Shown here piece after piece: positions 19,401 to 29,350 of a DNA stretch of 64,000 nucleotides. The notes under the pieces were generated by a model. It was not told where the DNA came from and searched no databases. It worked only from the letters and a program-made list of their open reading frames with translations. The stretch is from positions 3,782,001 through 3,846,000 of the forward strand of contig NZ_AP026070.1 in assembly GCF_024363255.1 (NCBI RefSeq). Direction: 5' to 3'. Every line of letters starts with the position of its first letter. The first letter of the stretch is position 1. The translations under genes were made by a program, and so were the position numbers. This stretch comes from Shewanella sp. NFH-SH190041 (GTDB taxonomy: Bacteria > Pseudomonadota > Gammaproteobacteria > Enterobacterales > Shewanellaceae).

Positions 19401-20906
19401 TCAAGTCATATCTGGGTTAACCAAGCGGCGAATAAAAGGAAATAAATCTGACGCTAACATTCCCCGCTCGCCATCCCGGGCAGCTAAATCTGCAGCTTCA
19501 CCATGGATAACAACCCCGGCAACAGCGGCCTCAGCTGGCGACAGCCCCTGTGCCAGCAAGGCGCCAATGATACCTGAAAGCACATCCCCACAACCACCTC
19601 CAGCCAAACCAGGATTGCCAACAGGTGCAAGCCAAGTCTGCTCACCATCACAGATAAGGGTACCCGCCCCCTTTAACACCACAACGCCACCAAAAGTTGC
19701 CTGCAGTAATGCCACAGCAGCAAAACGATCCGCTTCAACCTTAGCCACACTCTGCCCTAATAACCGGGCAGCCTCACCTGGATGGGGCGTTAATACACAG
19801 TGATCACAGCGTTGTCCATCCGCCGCTAAAATGTTCAGCCCATCGGCATCAATGACCATAGGCACAGCGCGAGAAAGCGCTAAAGCAAACAGCCTTCTTC
19901 CCCATTCAGCCGTTCCCAGTCCCGGCCCCAGTACTATGGTCGACGCCCAATTAAGCCGCGCAATTGCAGTAGCCATATCAGCTTCAACACCACAGAACAT
20001 TAGTTCTGGCCGTTCGGTATTAATCATGGCTTGATGGGAGGGATGACTCAGAACACACACCAATCCTGCGCCACTTCGCAAACACCCCTCTGCAGCGAGC
20101 CGGGCAGCCCCAGGCATCCCTTGTTCTCCGCCAATCACAGCCACTTTGCCAAAACTCCCCTTATGGCTATTGCGATGCCGTGGTGATAGTACCTGCGGTA
20201 AAAAATGCCTATCTCTTAATCGTGCTGCCGGAGCAGGCAACACAGGTGAAAATCCCAAATCCGCCCATAATACTCGGCCTGCATATTGCCGAGCATCAGA
20301 GGTAAACAGCCCTTGTTTCAAGGCACCAAAACATACGGTGACATCTGCCTGCAATCCATGTGGCTCATCGCCATACACCTTGCCGGTATCGGCATTCACC
20401 CCAGAAGGAATATCTAAACTCAACACCTTGGTAGCAGATTGATTAATCAACTCAATCCATTGCGCCATATCAGCTCTGACACAACCTTGGATGCCGGTTC
20501 CCAATAGCCCATCTATAATCCAATCAGCTTCTTGAAGCGCCTCGCTGAGAGTCGCGGCAGTCAGAATACGGTATTCTCCACCTTGCTGGTCCAGCTTCTC
20601 TAAAGCCAATTGACGTTCTTGCGGCCCATGAGCCGTTTCAGTGAGCAGCAACGAAAAAGGTATTCTCTGCTCCAACAACAAACGTGCTAGCACGAGGGCA
20701 TCGCTACCGTTATTACCACTTCCAGCTAAAACAAGACAATGCTTGATCTCACCCTGTAACATCAATGCGGAATAGGCCGCCGCCCCTGCTCGCTCAACCA
20801 ATGTGTACAGCCCTTTAGGCAACGTGGTTGCAAGAGCAAGTTCAGCCGTACGGACTTGCTCACAGGTAAAAAGCGCTTCGGGCAGAATATCGTCAAACTG
20901 AGCCAT
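19401..20906 (-). CDS. nnr: Bifunctional NAD(P)H-hydrate repair enzyme (epimerase and dehydratase)
   Basis: A 501-residue fusion that repairs hydrated NAD(P)H. The N-terminal YjeF_N epimerase domain (about 1-215) contains [16 protein letters not shown]. The C-terminal ribokinase-like dehydratase has [11 protein letters not shown] and [17 protein letters not shown], with D in the GGCGD loop as the catalytic position. ATG 20906 is preferred because GGAGG stands 8 bases upstream; a longer frame to TTG 20927 is less likely. It heads the tsaE-amiB-mutL operon. Confidence 0.93.
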   Translation of the reverse strand: MAQFDDILPEALFTCEQVRTAELALATTLPKGLYTLVERAGAAAYSALMLQGEIKHCLVLAGSGNNGSDALVLARLLLEQRIPFSLLLTETAHGPQERQLALEKLDQQGGEYRILTAATLSEALQEADWIIDGLLGTGIQGCVRADMAQWIELINQSATKVLSLDIPSGVNADTGKVYGDEPHGLQADVTVCFGALKQGLFTSDARQYAGRVLWADLGFSPVLPAPAARLRDRHFLPQVLSPRHRNSHKGSFGKVAVIGGEQGMPGAARLAAEGCLRSGAGLVCVLSHPSHQAMINTERPELMFCGVEADMATAIARLNWASTIVLGPGLGTAEWGRRLFALALSRAVPMVIDADGLNILAADGQRCDHCVLTPHPGEAARLLGQSVAKVEADRFAAVALLQATFGGVVVLKGAGTLICDGEQTWLAPVGNPGLAGGGCGDVLSGIIGALLAQGLSPAEAAVAGVVIHGEAADLAARDGERGMLASDLFPFIRRLVNPDMT

Positions 20907-21077
20907 CAAAAAAACCTCCACGGACAATCAGTAAACAGACATAGCTATGCTGTATGCTACTGCCATAAGAGGTTTTACCAAACACAGGGCTGCGCCGCCA
21001 TGAGGCATAAGCATGATCAAGCCCACATTATCGGCCAATACTTATCGCCACTTTTCACGACGGCGTATCAATCTAGT

Positions 21078-21533
21078 TTAGATATCTGACATTCGTAGGG
21101 TGGAATGTACCAGACGCTGCTGCTGATTTTTACCACTTTGCAGCAATCCAGCCAAAGCCTGCCGAATATTATCTGTTGGCGCAGCGCATACCGCAGAATC
21201 TAAATAGGCGAGCAGCTGATTATCTAACGCTAGATGCAGCGCCATCAATTGATCCATATCCAGATCTGCACTGGCAATAATCTGCTCACAATGAGCTGGA
21301 AAGCTATCCTCAGCAATATTTTCATACCAGGTGTCTAGCACCCGCTCAGGAGCATCATCCAGATAATGATAAATCGCATCAGCGGCGTGTTGCTGATGTT
21401 GCTGCAGATAAGCCAATACCAATTGAGTTCTGGTAGAGTCAGCATGATGGTGCAAACGTTTATATAGCCGCTTCATCGCTAAATGATCGTCTGCTAGGTG
21501 TGTCAATATTTCCCTTAATTGCTGCATCCGCAT
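21078..21533 (-). CDS. Uncharacterised all-helical histidine-rich protein
   Basis: A 151-residue cytosolic protein, predicted mostly alpha-helical, rich in His (several in the first 60 residues, including HHH and QHQQH), Gln and Leu. No signal peptide or membrane segment. The His/Glu/Asp pattern in repeated helices recalls hemerythrin or ferritin-like bundles, but no defining metal motif was confirmed. Three in-frame ATGs are close; 21533 is preferred, with AAGAGGG 6 bases upstream. It stands alone between nnr and the tRNA array. Confidence 0.7.
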   Translation of the reverse strand: MRMQQLREILTHLADDHLAMKRLYKRLHHHADSTRTQLVLAYLQQHQQHAADAIYHYLDDAPERVLDTWYENIAEDSFPAHCEQIIASADLDMDQLMALHLALDNQLLAYLDSAVCAAPTDNIRQALAGLLQSGKNQQQRLVHSTLRMSDI

Positions 21534-21681
21534 AATCATCCCTCTTATTTAGCAAAATCAGCATGATTATTACTGGCATAAGCAATAGATTAATTGCGCC
21601 GAATCATAAAGGCAGAAAAACAATATATTCAGAATAAAAAATGATATTGAAGAAGAATAATCTGAGGAAAGGGAAAGGAAT

Positions 21682-21757
21682 TGGAGCGACATATCGGGTT
21701 CGAACCGATGACCTATACCTTGGCAAGGTATCGCTCTACCAACTGAGCTAATGTCGC
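21682..21757 (-). tRNA. tRNA-Gly(GCC), copy 1 (last in transcript)
   Basis: A 76-base cloverleaf on the minus strand: acceptor GCGACAT / ATGTCGC, anticodon loop CTTGCCAA giving GCC, T-loop GTTCGAAC, and encoded CCA. Sequence is identical to the five other copies. It is separated from copy 2 by 110 bases rather than the usual 31 because of a decayed unit. Confidence 0.97.
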
Positions 21758-21836
21758 ATCGCATTTTTAACGACTTCGATAATCTGCTATCAGAAAGGTA
21801 TCGTCCTTTCATACCGCCAACTGAATCTAATGTCGC
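21758..21836 (-). pseudogene. Decayed tRNA-Gly unit between copies 1 and 2
   Basis: The right end matches the 5' half of the intact gene with changes: plus-strand AAGGTATCG, then CCAACTGAATCTAATGTCGC against CCAACTGAGCTAATGTCGC in real copies. An insertion of about 8 bases splits the D-arm region and the other half is barely recognisable. A normal spacer follows. It cannot fold as a tRNA. It appears to be a remnant of a seventh unit of the array. Confidence 0.65.
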
Positions 21837-21867
21837 ATTCACGTTTTATGACCGTGAAGTCAAAATT

Positions 21868-21943
21868 TGGAGCGACATATCGGGTTCGAACCGATGACCT
21901 ATACCTTGGCAAGGTATCGCTCTACCAACTGAGCTAATGTCGC
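21868..21943 (-). tRNA. tRNA-Gly(GCC), copy 2
   Basis: Identical 76-base sequence, anticodon GCC, CCA encoded. Spacer to copy 3 is 31 bases. Confidence 0.97.
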
Positions 21944-21974
21944 ATTCACGTTTTATGACCGTGAAGTCAGAATT

Positions 21975-22050
21975 TGGAGCGACATATCGGGTTCGAACCG
22001 ATGACCTATACCTTGGCAAGGTATCGCTCTACCAACTGAGCTAATGTCGC
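21975..22050 (-). tRNA. tRNA-Gly(GCC), copy 3
   Basis: Identical 76-base sequence, anticodon GCC, CCA encoded. Spacer to copy 4 is 31 bases, identical to the previous one. Confidence 0.97.
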
Positions 22051-22081
22051 ATTCACGTTTTATGACCGTGAAGTCAGAATT

Positions 22082-22157
22082 TGGAGCGACATATCGGGTT
22101 CGAACCGATGACCTATACCTTGGCAAGGTATCGCTCTACCAACTGAGCTAATGTCGC
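22082..22157 (-). tRNA. tRNA-Gly(GCC), copy 4
   Basis: Identical 76-base sequence, anticodon GCC, CCA encoded. Spacer to copy 5 is 31 bases. Confidence 0.97.
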
Positions 22158-22188
22158 ATTCACGTTTTATGACCGTGAAGTCAGAATT

Positions 22189-22264
22189 TGGAGCGACATA
22201 TCGGGTTCGAACCGATGACCTATACCTTGGCAAGGTATCGCTCTACCAACTGAGCTAATGTCGC
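22189..22264 (-). tRNA. tRNA-Gly(GCC), copy 5
   Basis: Identical 76-base sequence, anticodon GCC, CCA encoded. Its spacer to copy 6 differs from the others by a paired double change. Confidence 0.97.
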
Positions 22265-22295
22265 ATTCACATTTTATGACTGTGAAGTCAGAATT

Positions 22296-22371
22296 TGGAG
22301 CGACATATCGGGTTCGAACCGATGACCTATACCTTGGCAAGGTATCGCTCTACCAACTGAGCTAATGTCGC
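22296..22371 (-). tRNA. tRNA-Gly(GCC), copy 6 (first in transcript)
   Basis: Identical 76-base sequence, anticodon GCC, CCA encoded. It is nearest the promoter, 54 bases downstream of a perfect TATAAT. Confidence 0.97.
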
Positions 22372-22425
22372 ATCATCATCCAGCCACACCATGTTTGGTA
22401 AAGTGCGCCGAAGAAGTGAGGCCGC

Positions 22426-22453
22426 ATTATATGAAAATTTCTTACGACTGCAA
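22426..22453 (-). promoter_or_regulatory. Promoter of the tRNA-Gly array
   Basis: On the minus strand TTGCAG (22448-22453) and a perfect TATAAT (22426-22431) are 16 bases apart. The bases after the -10 box are GC-rich (GCGGCC), the usual discriminator of stable-RNA promoters under stringent control. The array would be transcribed as one precursor. Confidence 0.85.
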
Positions 22454-22482
22454 CCCCTTCTTACAAATTCGCGTTCAATCGC

Positions 22483-23028
22483 TCAAATTTTAAATACTTT
22501 CTCGCGGTAGTACTGCAATTCGCCGATAGACTCTTTGATATCTTGCAACGCCTGATGGGTATTCAGCTTTTTAAAACCGTCTTTCAGTTCAGGCTGCCAA
22601 CGGCTAACCAATTCTTTAATGGTGCTAACATCGATATTGCGATAGTGAAAGTGATCTTCCAGCTCGCGCATATAACGGTTTAAGAAGCGACGATCCTGCC
22701 CCACACTGTTACCACACATAGGTGACGCGCCCTTCGGAACATACTGGTTCAGAAAGGTCAATGTTTCCGCTACCGCATCAGCTTCGTTGTAATGGCTTGC
22801 CCGCACTCTTTCGATTAATCCTGACGCCCCATGATGTTGCTGATTCCAGTCATCCATTGCCGCCAAAACGTCATCAGATTGATGCACAGCAATCACTGGG
22901 CCCTGAGCAAGCACATTCAGATTTTCATCCGTTACCACTGTGGCAATTTCCAGAATACGATCAGTGTCAGGTTCCAGCCCGCTCATTTCCAAATCAATCC
23001 AGATAAGGTTCTTCACATCTGCAGCCAT
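22483..23028 (-). CDS. orn: Oligoribonuclease
   Basis: A 181-residue 3'-5' exonuclease that destroys RNA dinucleotides, including pGpG from c-di-GMP breakdown. It belongs to the DEDDh class: D12 and E14 in WIDLEMSG, then [11 protein letters not shown] and [13 protein letters not shown] supplying the later Asp and His. It is divergent from rsgA, as in E. coli. It thus links to the EAL protein at the left end of the window by pathway, not by position. Confidence 0.96.
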   Translation of the reverse strand: MAADVKNLIWIDLEMSGLEPDTDRILEIATVVTDENLNVLAQGPVIAVHQSDDVLAAMDDWNQQHHGASGLIERVRASHYNEADAVAETLTFLNQYVPKGASPMCGNSVGQDRRFLNRYMRELEDHFHYRNIDVSTIKELVSRWQPELKDGFKKLNTHQALQDIKESIGELQYYREKVFKI

Positions 23029-23143
23029 AGATTCTGCCTATATTTCCCGTTTTGTCCTGAACTCAGGCTTTTTTCTTAAAGACCGTGTATCATACTGCTT
23101 TTTTAACCGACAAAAAATCACCTTTGTTAGTGAAGACACCCCT

Positions 23144-24202
23144 GTGAGTAAAAAGAAACCCCTCAGCCGCGGACAGTTGCGCCGTATGCGCGCTAACCAT
23201 CAAAAACGGTTGCACCGGAGCAGTCAGGACACGCCAACGCCTGATATACAGGATAGTTCACTTGAACCGGAACAAGCCGGTACTGTGATTTCTCGCTTTG
23301 GTCAACACGCCGACGTGGAAACCCTCGACGGGAAAATCACCCGCTGCAATATCCGCCGCACCATTACCAGCTTGGTTTGTGGGGATGATGTCGTCGTACG
23401 TCTCAGCAAAGACGCTCAAGCTGCTATTGCTGGCGTGGTTGAAGCTGTTCATCCGCGAAAATCATCACTGAGCCGACCAGACCTTTATGATGGCGTCAAA
23501 ACCATTGCTGCCAATATCGATCAGATCTTAATTGTCTCTTCCGTATTGCCCTGCTTTACCACCCAGATTATTGATCGCTATCTCGTCGCTGCTGAAGATA
23601 CAGAAATTCCTCCAGTTATTGTACTGAACAAAATTGATCTGCTGGATGATGAGCAGCGCCCCGCCATTGAAGCGGCGTTAGCTCGCTACCAGGCAATCGG
23701 TTATCCGGTTTATCGGGTCAGCTCCAAAACCGGGGAAGGTATTGATGCTCTGACAGCATTATTAAAAGACAAAGTCAGTGTTTTCGCTGGCCAGTCCGGT
23801 GTTGGCAAATCTTCGCTGATCAATGCCCTCATGCCAGATGCTGAATTGCTGACGGGTGATGTTTCCGGAGGTTCAGGTTTAGGTCAACACACCACCACCA
23901 CAGCCCGATTGCTGCACTTTGCCTCTGGCGGCAAGCTGATCGACTCTCCCGGAGTACGTGAATTCGCCCTATGGCATTTGCCGGCAGATCGGGTCAGTTG
24001 GTGTTTTGTTGAATTCCGTGATTTTCTTGGCACTTGCAAATTCAGGGACTGTAAACATGGTGATGACCCCGGCTGCGCGTTACAAGAAGCGTTGCAACAA
24101 CAACACATCACAGCCGATCGTTTTAGCAATTATCACCGCATTATTGCCAGCTTAGATGAGCAGCGACACGCCCGGCAATTTCGCGCTAATACCGATGAAT
24201 AA
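23144..24202 (+). CDS. rsgA: Ribosome small-subunit GTPase RsgA
   Basis: A 352-residue circularly permuted GTPase that acts late in 30S maturation. It has an N-terminal OB domain, then NKIDLLDD before the P-loop GQSGVGKS, then DSPGVREF, and a C-terminal zinc finger with [13 protein letters not shown] 23144 is chosen because the N-terminus [19 protein letters not shown] matches the family. An upstream extension in the same frame runs over the divergent orn start and is not coding. psd follows at 38 bases. Confidence 0.94.
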   Translation: MSKKKPLSRGQLRRMRANHQKRLHRSSQDTPTPDIQDSSLEPEQAGTVISRFGQHADVETLDGKITRCNIRRTITSLVCGDDVVVRLSKDAQAAIAGVVEAVHPRKSSLSRPDLYDGVKTIAANIDQILIVSSVLPCFTTQIIDRYLVAAEDTEIPPVIVLNKIDLLDDEQRPAIEAALARYQAIGYPVYRVSSKTGEGIDALTALLKDKVSVFAGQSGVGKSSLINALMPDAELLTGDVSGGSGLGQHTTTTARLLHFASGGKLIDSPGVREFALWHLPADRVSWCFVEFRDFLGTCKFRDCKHGDDPGCALQEALQQQHITADRFSNYHRIIASLDEQRHARQFRANTDE

Positions 24203-24240
24203 CAAAGAAATAAAGTTAACCTTTGCTGAGGAAGCCTAAC

Positions 24241-25110
24241 TTGGACAAATTGAAAATTGCCCTGCAGTATTTACTGCCAAAGCACCTTGTATCCCGCTTG
24301 GTGGGCAAATTGGCCGCGGCTCAAGCCGGTAAAATCACCACAGCCACCATTAAGTGGTTTATTAAACAATACAATATTGATATGAGCGAGGCCGAACAAT
24401 CGGCTCCTGAAGCTTACAACACCTTTAATGCCTTTTTTACTCGGGCACTTAAACCGGGAATGCGCCCAATTTTGGCCGATCCAATGATGATCACCCAGCC
24501 AGTTGATGGTGCAGTAAGTCAGTGCGGTCCAATTGAGGATGGCCGAATTTTTCAGGCAAAAGGCCACCACTTCACCTCACAAGCACTGCTAGGTGGCAAT
24601 GCTGATGAGGCACGTCGTTTCCAAGGTGGTGACTTTGCTACCATTTATCTGGCTCCTAAGGATTATCATCGTATCCATATGCCAATAAAGGGCACCTTGT
24701 CCAAGATGACTTATATTCCTGGCGATCTGTTTTCAGTCAACCCACTCACAGCCCGTCACGTTCCAGGTCTGTTTGCCCGCAATGAACGTGTTGTGGCAAC
24801 CTTTGAAACGGAAATTGGTCCTCTGGCCATGGTATTAGTGGGAGCAACCATTGTTGCCAGCATTGAAACCGTCTGGGCAGGGACCGTAACACCACCTTGC
24901 GGCAAAAAAGTGGTTAGCTGGGATTACCCAACTGAAGGCCCAGATGCCATTACGCTGGATAAAGGCGAAGAAATGGGCCGCTTCAAACTGGGCAGCACGG
25001 TAGTCATGTTATTTGCTCAAGATGCTCTGGCAAACTTTGCCGATGGGGTTGTGCCGGGCGCTGTTACCCGCATGGGACAGGCATTTGCCCACATCGCACC
25101 AAACGCATAA
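24241..25110 (+). CDS. psd: Phosphatidylserine decarboxylase proenzyme
   Basis: A 289-residue membrane-associated enzyme converting phosphatidylserine to phosphatidylethanolamine. The LGST self-cleavage site (Ser about 252) makes the pyruvoyl cofactor and splits the chain into beta and alpha subunits. Other family blocks are [24 protein letters not shown] and DYHRIHMP. The start is TTG 24241, with GAGGAA 7 bases upstream and a family-like N-terminus ([14 protein letters not shown]). The order rsgA-psd-mscM is as in E. coli. Confidence 0.95.
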   Translation: MDKLKIALQYLLPKHLVSRLVGKLAAAQAGKITTATIKWFIKQYNIDMSEAEQSAPEAYNTFNAFFTRALKPGMRPILADPMMITQPVDGAVSQCGPIEDGRIFQAKGHHFTSQALLGGNADEARRFQGGDFATIYLAPKDYHRIHMPIKGTLSKMTYIPGDLFSVNPLTARHVPGLFARNERVVATFETEIGPLAMVLVGATIVASIETVWAGTVTPPCGKKVVSWDYPTEGPDAITLDKGEEMGRFKLGSTVVMLFAQDALANFADGVVPGAVTRMGQAFAHIAPNA

Positions 25111-25286
25111 ATCTGCCATTCGGTGCGTCGGCTATCGGCGCACCACCATCTTCACAATCCCATTCGTCGTTTTTAAGCTACAAGGCCAAGCCTGATCAAT
25201 CTTTGCTACCGGGTTAAAAAACCGCAATAGTGCCACTCATCAACATATCATTCCGCTAATATCTTGGTTAAGATTCAGCAGGTTCA

Positions 25287-28200
25287 GTGCTGACTTTTTT
25301 ACACACCATGATGTTACGACTGTTATTCCTGCTACTGTGCCTAGTAGGCACCAGCATCTCGGCCAATGCTTCTGTTGGGCTAGATAAACGCCTTGGGCTG
25401 AGTAATGCCACCAGCCAAAATGAACTCAGTTTTGACCAAAAACTGAGTCAGCTTAATACGGATATCGCGGCGCTGGCTCAATCTCAGGCAGCGTTTAACC
25501 AGACCCAACGGGAATTTGAGCTACAACGCCAAAGCCTGAACAATCAGCTGCAGGATGCCATACTTACTCTGCAGCCTCAGAAAAATATTGCACTGGCACA
25601 ACAAGCCTCAATGGCTTATCTACGCCTGTCGGAGCTAAAAGAAAGTGAAGCGGACATAGGCCGTGCAATTACCACCTTGATGCAACGGCAAAAAAACCTG
25701 CCAGATTTAATTCGTGATGCCAGAGCCTCGCTCAATACCCACCTAAAAACTGAATTGCCACCGGCGGAGACGCCAGCAGGGGCCTTGCAGGCAGCTCAAC
25801 GTAAACTGTATCAACAAAACCTCGCAACCCTAGAAACGGAACTCAGCACCAGTCCAACCCGCATTGAACTGGCACAACTACAACTAGAACTGGTCCGGGC
25901 GCAGTTACTGCAACAAGAAAAATTAATTGAACAGCTCAACAGCCAAATCAGTGATCAACGCAGGCAAACTACGGCGGCGACATTAGCGGATAATTTAATC
26001 GCACCGCACCATGTCACAGATCCGGTAACAAAACAGATTAGTGATGCAAACCAAGGCTATGGCGACCAGTTACAACAGCTAACCCAAAGCATCAATAAAA
26101 CACTGCGACAGCAAGAACAGTCTGAAACTCAGTATCAACAACAAGCAAAACAGCTGAGTAATATTCAAGAACAGATTTCTTGGGTAAAACTCAATCCTGC
26201 CTTTGGCGACAGATTCTTGCAGATGCTGCAGGCGCTCCCTAAGCCACCCAGTTCGGAGAAACTACAAGGAGAGATCGCCGATGCCAGATTGGCTCGTTAC
26301 CATGTCGAGCAGCAACAAAGTCTGAACCTACAACGGGAAGCCGAACCGGCATTTAATGAGTTGCAGCATAAGCTAATCGCATCTCAGCAGGTCTTACTGG
26401 GCAAACTGCTAGAAGCCTTTGATATGTATCTGAATGAACTGGGTAAACTGAAACTCAGTTATGAGCAATTAACGCAACAGTACAGTACGTTGAGCAATAC
26501 CCTTAACGAACATCTCTTCTGGGTTCCCAATGCTGCGGCCATTAGTAAACTCTGGCTAACGGATCTACACAGTTCACTGTTGTGGCTCGTTCAACAAGCA
26601 CCATGGCAACAGGTCTCAGGCGCACTGGAGCAGCAACGGGATCTATGGTTCTGGTGGATTATTCTGTTGGTGTTATCCCTGATGGTGCAAGACTTGGTCG
26701 CGCCCAAATTCAACGCCAGAATGACAGATTATGCTGCCCATGTCGGTAACGTTACTTTGGACAACTTCGCTTGTACATTCAAAGCCTTGTTGACGTCCTT
26801 GGCCTACGCACTGATCTGGCCGTTGCCAATCATGACCGCGGGATTGATTTTTTACCATTCAGGGCAGAATTTTGTGCAGGCGGTGGGTATGGCAATTATC
26901 GCCATGGGAGCATTGCAGTTGCTATATCGCTTCTATTACCTGTTGTCGCTGGAAAATGGGGTACTGACAGCCCACTTTGGCCGGGCACATGATGCCATCA
27001 AAGACGTGCAACTACGCCTGCGCCACTTTGTATTACTCGCCACGCCGTTACTGGGCATCATGGGCTTTACTGAAGTATTGGATACATCCCTTATCCGCAA
27101 CAGCATTGGCCGTGGAGCCTTTATCATTTTCTGTATCCAGCTATTTATGCTGTATAAAGACGGACTTTCCATCGCTAGACGGTTCCGAGACCACCCGGAT
27201 GATGATGGTAAAAATAAAAAACTGTTGCATAAAATACTCTGGCTAGTGCTGCTGTCAGTTCCCTTGCTCAGCGCAGTATTAGCTATACAAGGTTATTATT
27301 TCACTGCCTTCCAGATGTTATTACAGTTACAACTTTCTTTGGTTTTAGGGCTCAGCTTCTTATTAGCTTATCAATTGATCCGCCGCTGGATGCTGATTGA
27401 ACGACGCCGAATAGCCTTTGACCGAGCCAAGGCCCGCCGGGCTGATATGCTCGCTCTGCGGGAAAAAGGTGAAACCCATGTCAGTGAAACCCTCGACACC
27501 TATGAAGAACCCGTAGTGGATCTGGAGACGATTTCCAGTCAATCCCTTGGTTTGGTGCGTTCTTTGCTGCTTCTGGCTTTTTTTGCCAGCTTGATTGGCC
27601 TGTGGAGCCAAACCCATACCGCACTGTTTTCTTTTCTTGATAGCATCACTCTGTGGACCAGTTCCACCAGCATCAATGGCCTTGAGCAACAAGTGCCTAT
27701 CACGCTCAAATCCGTGCTCTTCGGGCTGATTATTGTCGGCTTTTCTCTGATGATTGCCACCAATCTTCCCGGCCTGCTGGAACTGATGCTATTGCAACGA
27801 TTGGACCTAACCCCAGGCACGGGATTTGCGATTACCACTGTCAGCCGTTATCTGGTGGTGTTTTTCGGCACCCTGATAGGCTTTTCGACTCTGGGGATGG
27901 AATGGTCAAAACTGCAATGGTTGATTGCCGCCTTGTCCGTGGGTCTCGGCTTTGGACTGCAGGAAATTTTCGCTAATTTTATTTCTGGTCTGATTATTCT
28001 ATTTGAAAAACCAGTGCGTATCGGTGATACCGTCACTATCCGGGATCTCACCGGCACAGTGAGTAAAATCCAAATTCGCGCCACCACCATCATTGACTGG
28101 GATCGCAAAGAAATTATCGTTCCCAACAAAGCCTTTATTACCGAACAGCTGATCAACTGGTCACTGTCAGACCCTATCACTCGGGTCATTATCAATGTGG

Positions 28201-28508
28201 CTGTAGCCCGAGACTCAGATCCCGCTAAAGTTGAGGCTGCGCTGTATCAGGCCGTAAAAGAGTGTAATGAAGCACTGGACGTCCCAGAACCGGAGGTCTG
28301 GTTTGCCGGATTTGGTCAACACACACAAGATTATGAGGTTAGGGCTTATGCTCGGGATATGAATGCTCGTTGGCCACTGCGTCACGCACTCCACAAGCTG
28401 ATCAGCAGTAAACTAAGAGAAAACAATTTGGAGCTGGCGTATCCGCAACTGGAAATCCATCTCCCATCACAACAGACTAAAGATAACCCTCACGGATTAT
28501 TCCGTTAA
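25287..28508 (+). CDS. mscM: Large mechanosensitive channel, MscM/YjeP type
   Basis: A 1073-residue channel protein. It has a signal peptide, a long Gln- and Leu-rich periplasmic coiled-coil region (about 40-430), some ten membrane segments (about 450-880), and a C-terminal MscS domain with the pore helix region WLIAALSVGLGFGLQEIFANF and ISGLIILFEKPVRIGDTV. It releases solutes on hypo-osmotic shock. MscK is the close alternative, but the position after psd favours MscM. The start is GTG 25287 or ATG 25308. Confidence 0.88.
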   Translation: MLTFLHTMMLRLLFLLLCLVGTSISANASVGLDKRLGLSNATSQNELSFDQKLSQLNTDIAALAQSQAAFNQTQREFELQRQSLNNQLQDAILTLQPQKNIALAQQASMAYLRLSELKESEADIGRAITTLMQRQKNLPDLIRDARASLNTHLKTELPPAETPAGALQAAQRKLYQQNLATLETELSTSPTRIELAQLQLELVRAQLLQQEKLIEQLNSQISDQRRQTTAATLADNLIAPHHVTDPVTKQISDANQGYGDQLQQLTQSINKTLRQQEQSETQYQQQAKQLSNIQEQISWVKLNPAFGDRFLQMLQALPKPPSSEKLQGEIADARLARYHVEQQQSLNLQREAEPAFNELQHKLIASQQVLLGKLLEAFDMYLNELGKLKLSYEQLTQQYSTLSNTLNEHLFWVPNAAAISKLWLTDLHSSLLWLVQQAPWQQVSGALEQQRDLWFWWIILLVLSLMVQDLVAPKFNARMTDYAAHVGNVTLDNFACTFKALLTSLAYALIWPLPIMTAGLIFYHSGQNFVQAVGMAIIAMGALQLLYRFYYLLSLENGVLTAHFGRAHDAIKDVQLRLRHFVLLATPLLGIMGFTEVLDTSLIRNSIGRGAFIIFCIQLFMLYKDGLSIARRFRDHPDDDGKNKKLLHKILWLVLLSVPLLSAVLAIQGYYFTAFQMLLQLQLSLVLGLSFLLAYQLIRRWMLIERRRIAFDRAKARRADMLALREKGETHVSETLDTYEEPVVDLETISSQSLGLVRSLLLLAFFASLIGLWSQTHTALFSFLDSITLWTSSTSINGLEQQVPITLKSVLFGLIIVGFSLMIATNLPGLLELMLLQRLDLTPGTGFAITTVSRYLVVFFGTLIGFSTLGMEWSKLQWLIAALSVGLGFGLQEIFANFISGLIILFEKPVRIGDTVTIRDLTGTVSKIQIRATTIIDWDRKEIIVPNKAFITEQLINWSLSDPITRVIINVAVARDSDPAKVEAALYQAVKECNEALDVPEPEVWFAGFGQHTQDYEVRAYARDMNARWPLRHALHKLISSKLRENNLELAYPQLEIHLPSQQTKDNPHGLFR

Positions 28509-28520
28509 CGGGAGGACACT

Positions 28521-29207
28521 GTGTTAATTTTCGCACATCGGGGTGCCAGTGGGTACGCACCGGAAAACACCATCAAAGCAATGCAACAAGCTTTGAAACT
28601 GGGCGCCACTGCAGTAGAGCTGGATGTTTATCTGGTTGAAGGCGAACTGATGGTATTTCACGATCGAAAGCTCGATGGTATCAGTGACAATGGTCAGGGG
28701 TTAATCAGCCACAAAACCCTGTCGCAATTAAGCCAAGTTACCGTAGGTGGCGAACCTATCCCATCTTTATGGCAATTGATGTCAACCCTCAGCCCCAGAC
28801 CACTGGTCAATATTGAGCTCAAAGGTGAAGGCACGGTTGAAGCCTTGATAACCCTTTACCCCAAGCTGATCAATGAACTGGGATACAGCACTGACACCCT
28901 ATTAATATCCTCATTCAATCACAGATATCTACAACAGTTTAAACAAGCAATTCCAAGTGCCCGAATCGCCCCATTAATTGAAGGGATCCCGATGGATCTG
29001 GCCGCATGTGCCGAGCGTCTGTCAGCCTATTCTCTGCATCTGGATATAGGCTTTATCACCGCAGAAATTATTGCTGATGCTCACCGGCGAGGCATCAAGG
29101 TGTACGTCTATACGGTAGATAGTGCTGATGACATTCGCTATCTACAACAAATCGGTGCTGACGGCGTCTTTAGTAACTATCCGGACAAAACTGCCGCCAT
29201 GCTCTAA
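28521..29207 (+). CDS. Glycerophosphodiester phosphodiesterase, cytosolic type
   Basis: A 228-residue TIM-barrel enzyme splitting glycerophosphodiesters into glycerol-3-phosphate and an alcohol. Diagnostic blocks are FAHRGASGYAPENT at the start, VELDVYLV, VFHDRKLDG and VNIELKG; the paired His and the Glu/Asp metal ligands are present. There is no signal peptide, so it resembles UgpQ rather than periplasmic GlpQ. The start is GTG with GGGAGGA upstream. The gene lies 12 bases after mscM, so it is likely co-transcribed and possibly acts on lipid headgroup products. Confidence 0.92.
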   Translation: MLIFAHRGASGYAPENTIKAMQQALKLGATAVELDVYLVEGELMVFHDRKLDGISDNGQGLISHKTLSQLSQVTVGGEPIPSLWQLMSTLSPRPLVNIELKGEGTVEALITLYPKLINELGYSTDTLLISSFNHRYLQQFKQAIPSARIAPLIEGIPMDLAACAERLSAYSLHLDIGFITAEIIADAHRRGIKVYVYTVDSADDIRYLQQIGADGVFSNYPDKTAAML

Positions 29208-29260
29208 CTGCAACCACATCTAGCATGGTAGACACAAAGAGGAGTTTTTGTTTATCTCAC

Positions 29261-29283
29261 GGCAAAAAATGGATTTTTTGCCA
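29261..29283 (+). terminator. Probable terminator after the phosphodiesterase gene
   Basis: Inverted repeat GGCAAAAA / TTTTTGCC around a 6-base centre, with a T-run in the descending arm, 54 bases after the stop codon. Confidence 0.5.
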
Positions 29284-29350
29284 TTATTACTACAATAAAT
29301 ACACCGCTGCCCTACGCGGCGAGATCTCTTAACCCCTTTTGGGAGATGGC

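Larger units (their letters stand above)
21837..22295 (-). repeat. Tandem array of 107-bp tRNA-plus-spacer units
   Basis: Copies 2 to 6 start at 21868, 21975, 22082, 22189 and 22296, an exact 107-base step (76-base tRNA plus 31-base spacer). Each spacer carries a 6-bp inverted repeat TTCACG-(9)-CGTGAA, changed to TTCACA-(9)-TGTGAA between copies 5 and 6. The regularity indicates expansion by unequal crossing-over, and the hairpin may guide cutting of the polycistronic precursor. Confidence 0.9.

Noticed and set aside
21570..21842. 90-codon frame crossing tRNA-Gly copy 1
   Set aside because: It overlaps a functional tRNA and its decayed neighbour and has no ribosome site.
21837..22371. CRISPR-like periodic repeat
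   Set aside because: The repeated 76-base unit is a full tRNA and the spacers are identical, not unique.
22940..23143. Upstream extension of rsgA into orn
   Set aside because: The extension is antisense to the start of orn and lacks similarity; GTG 23144 gives the family N-terminus.
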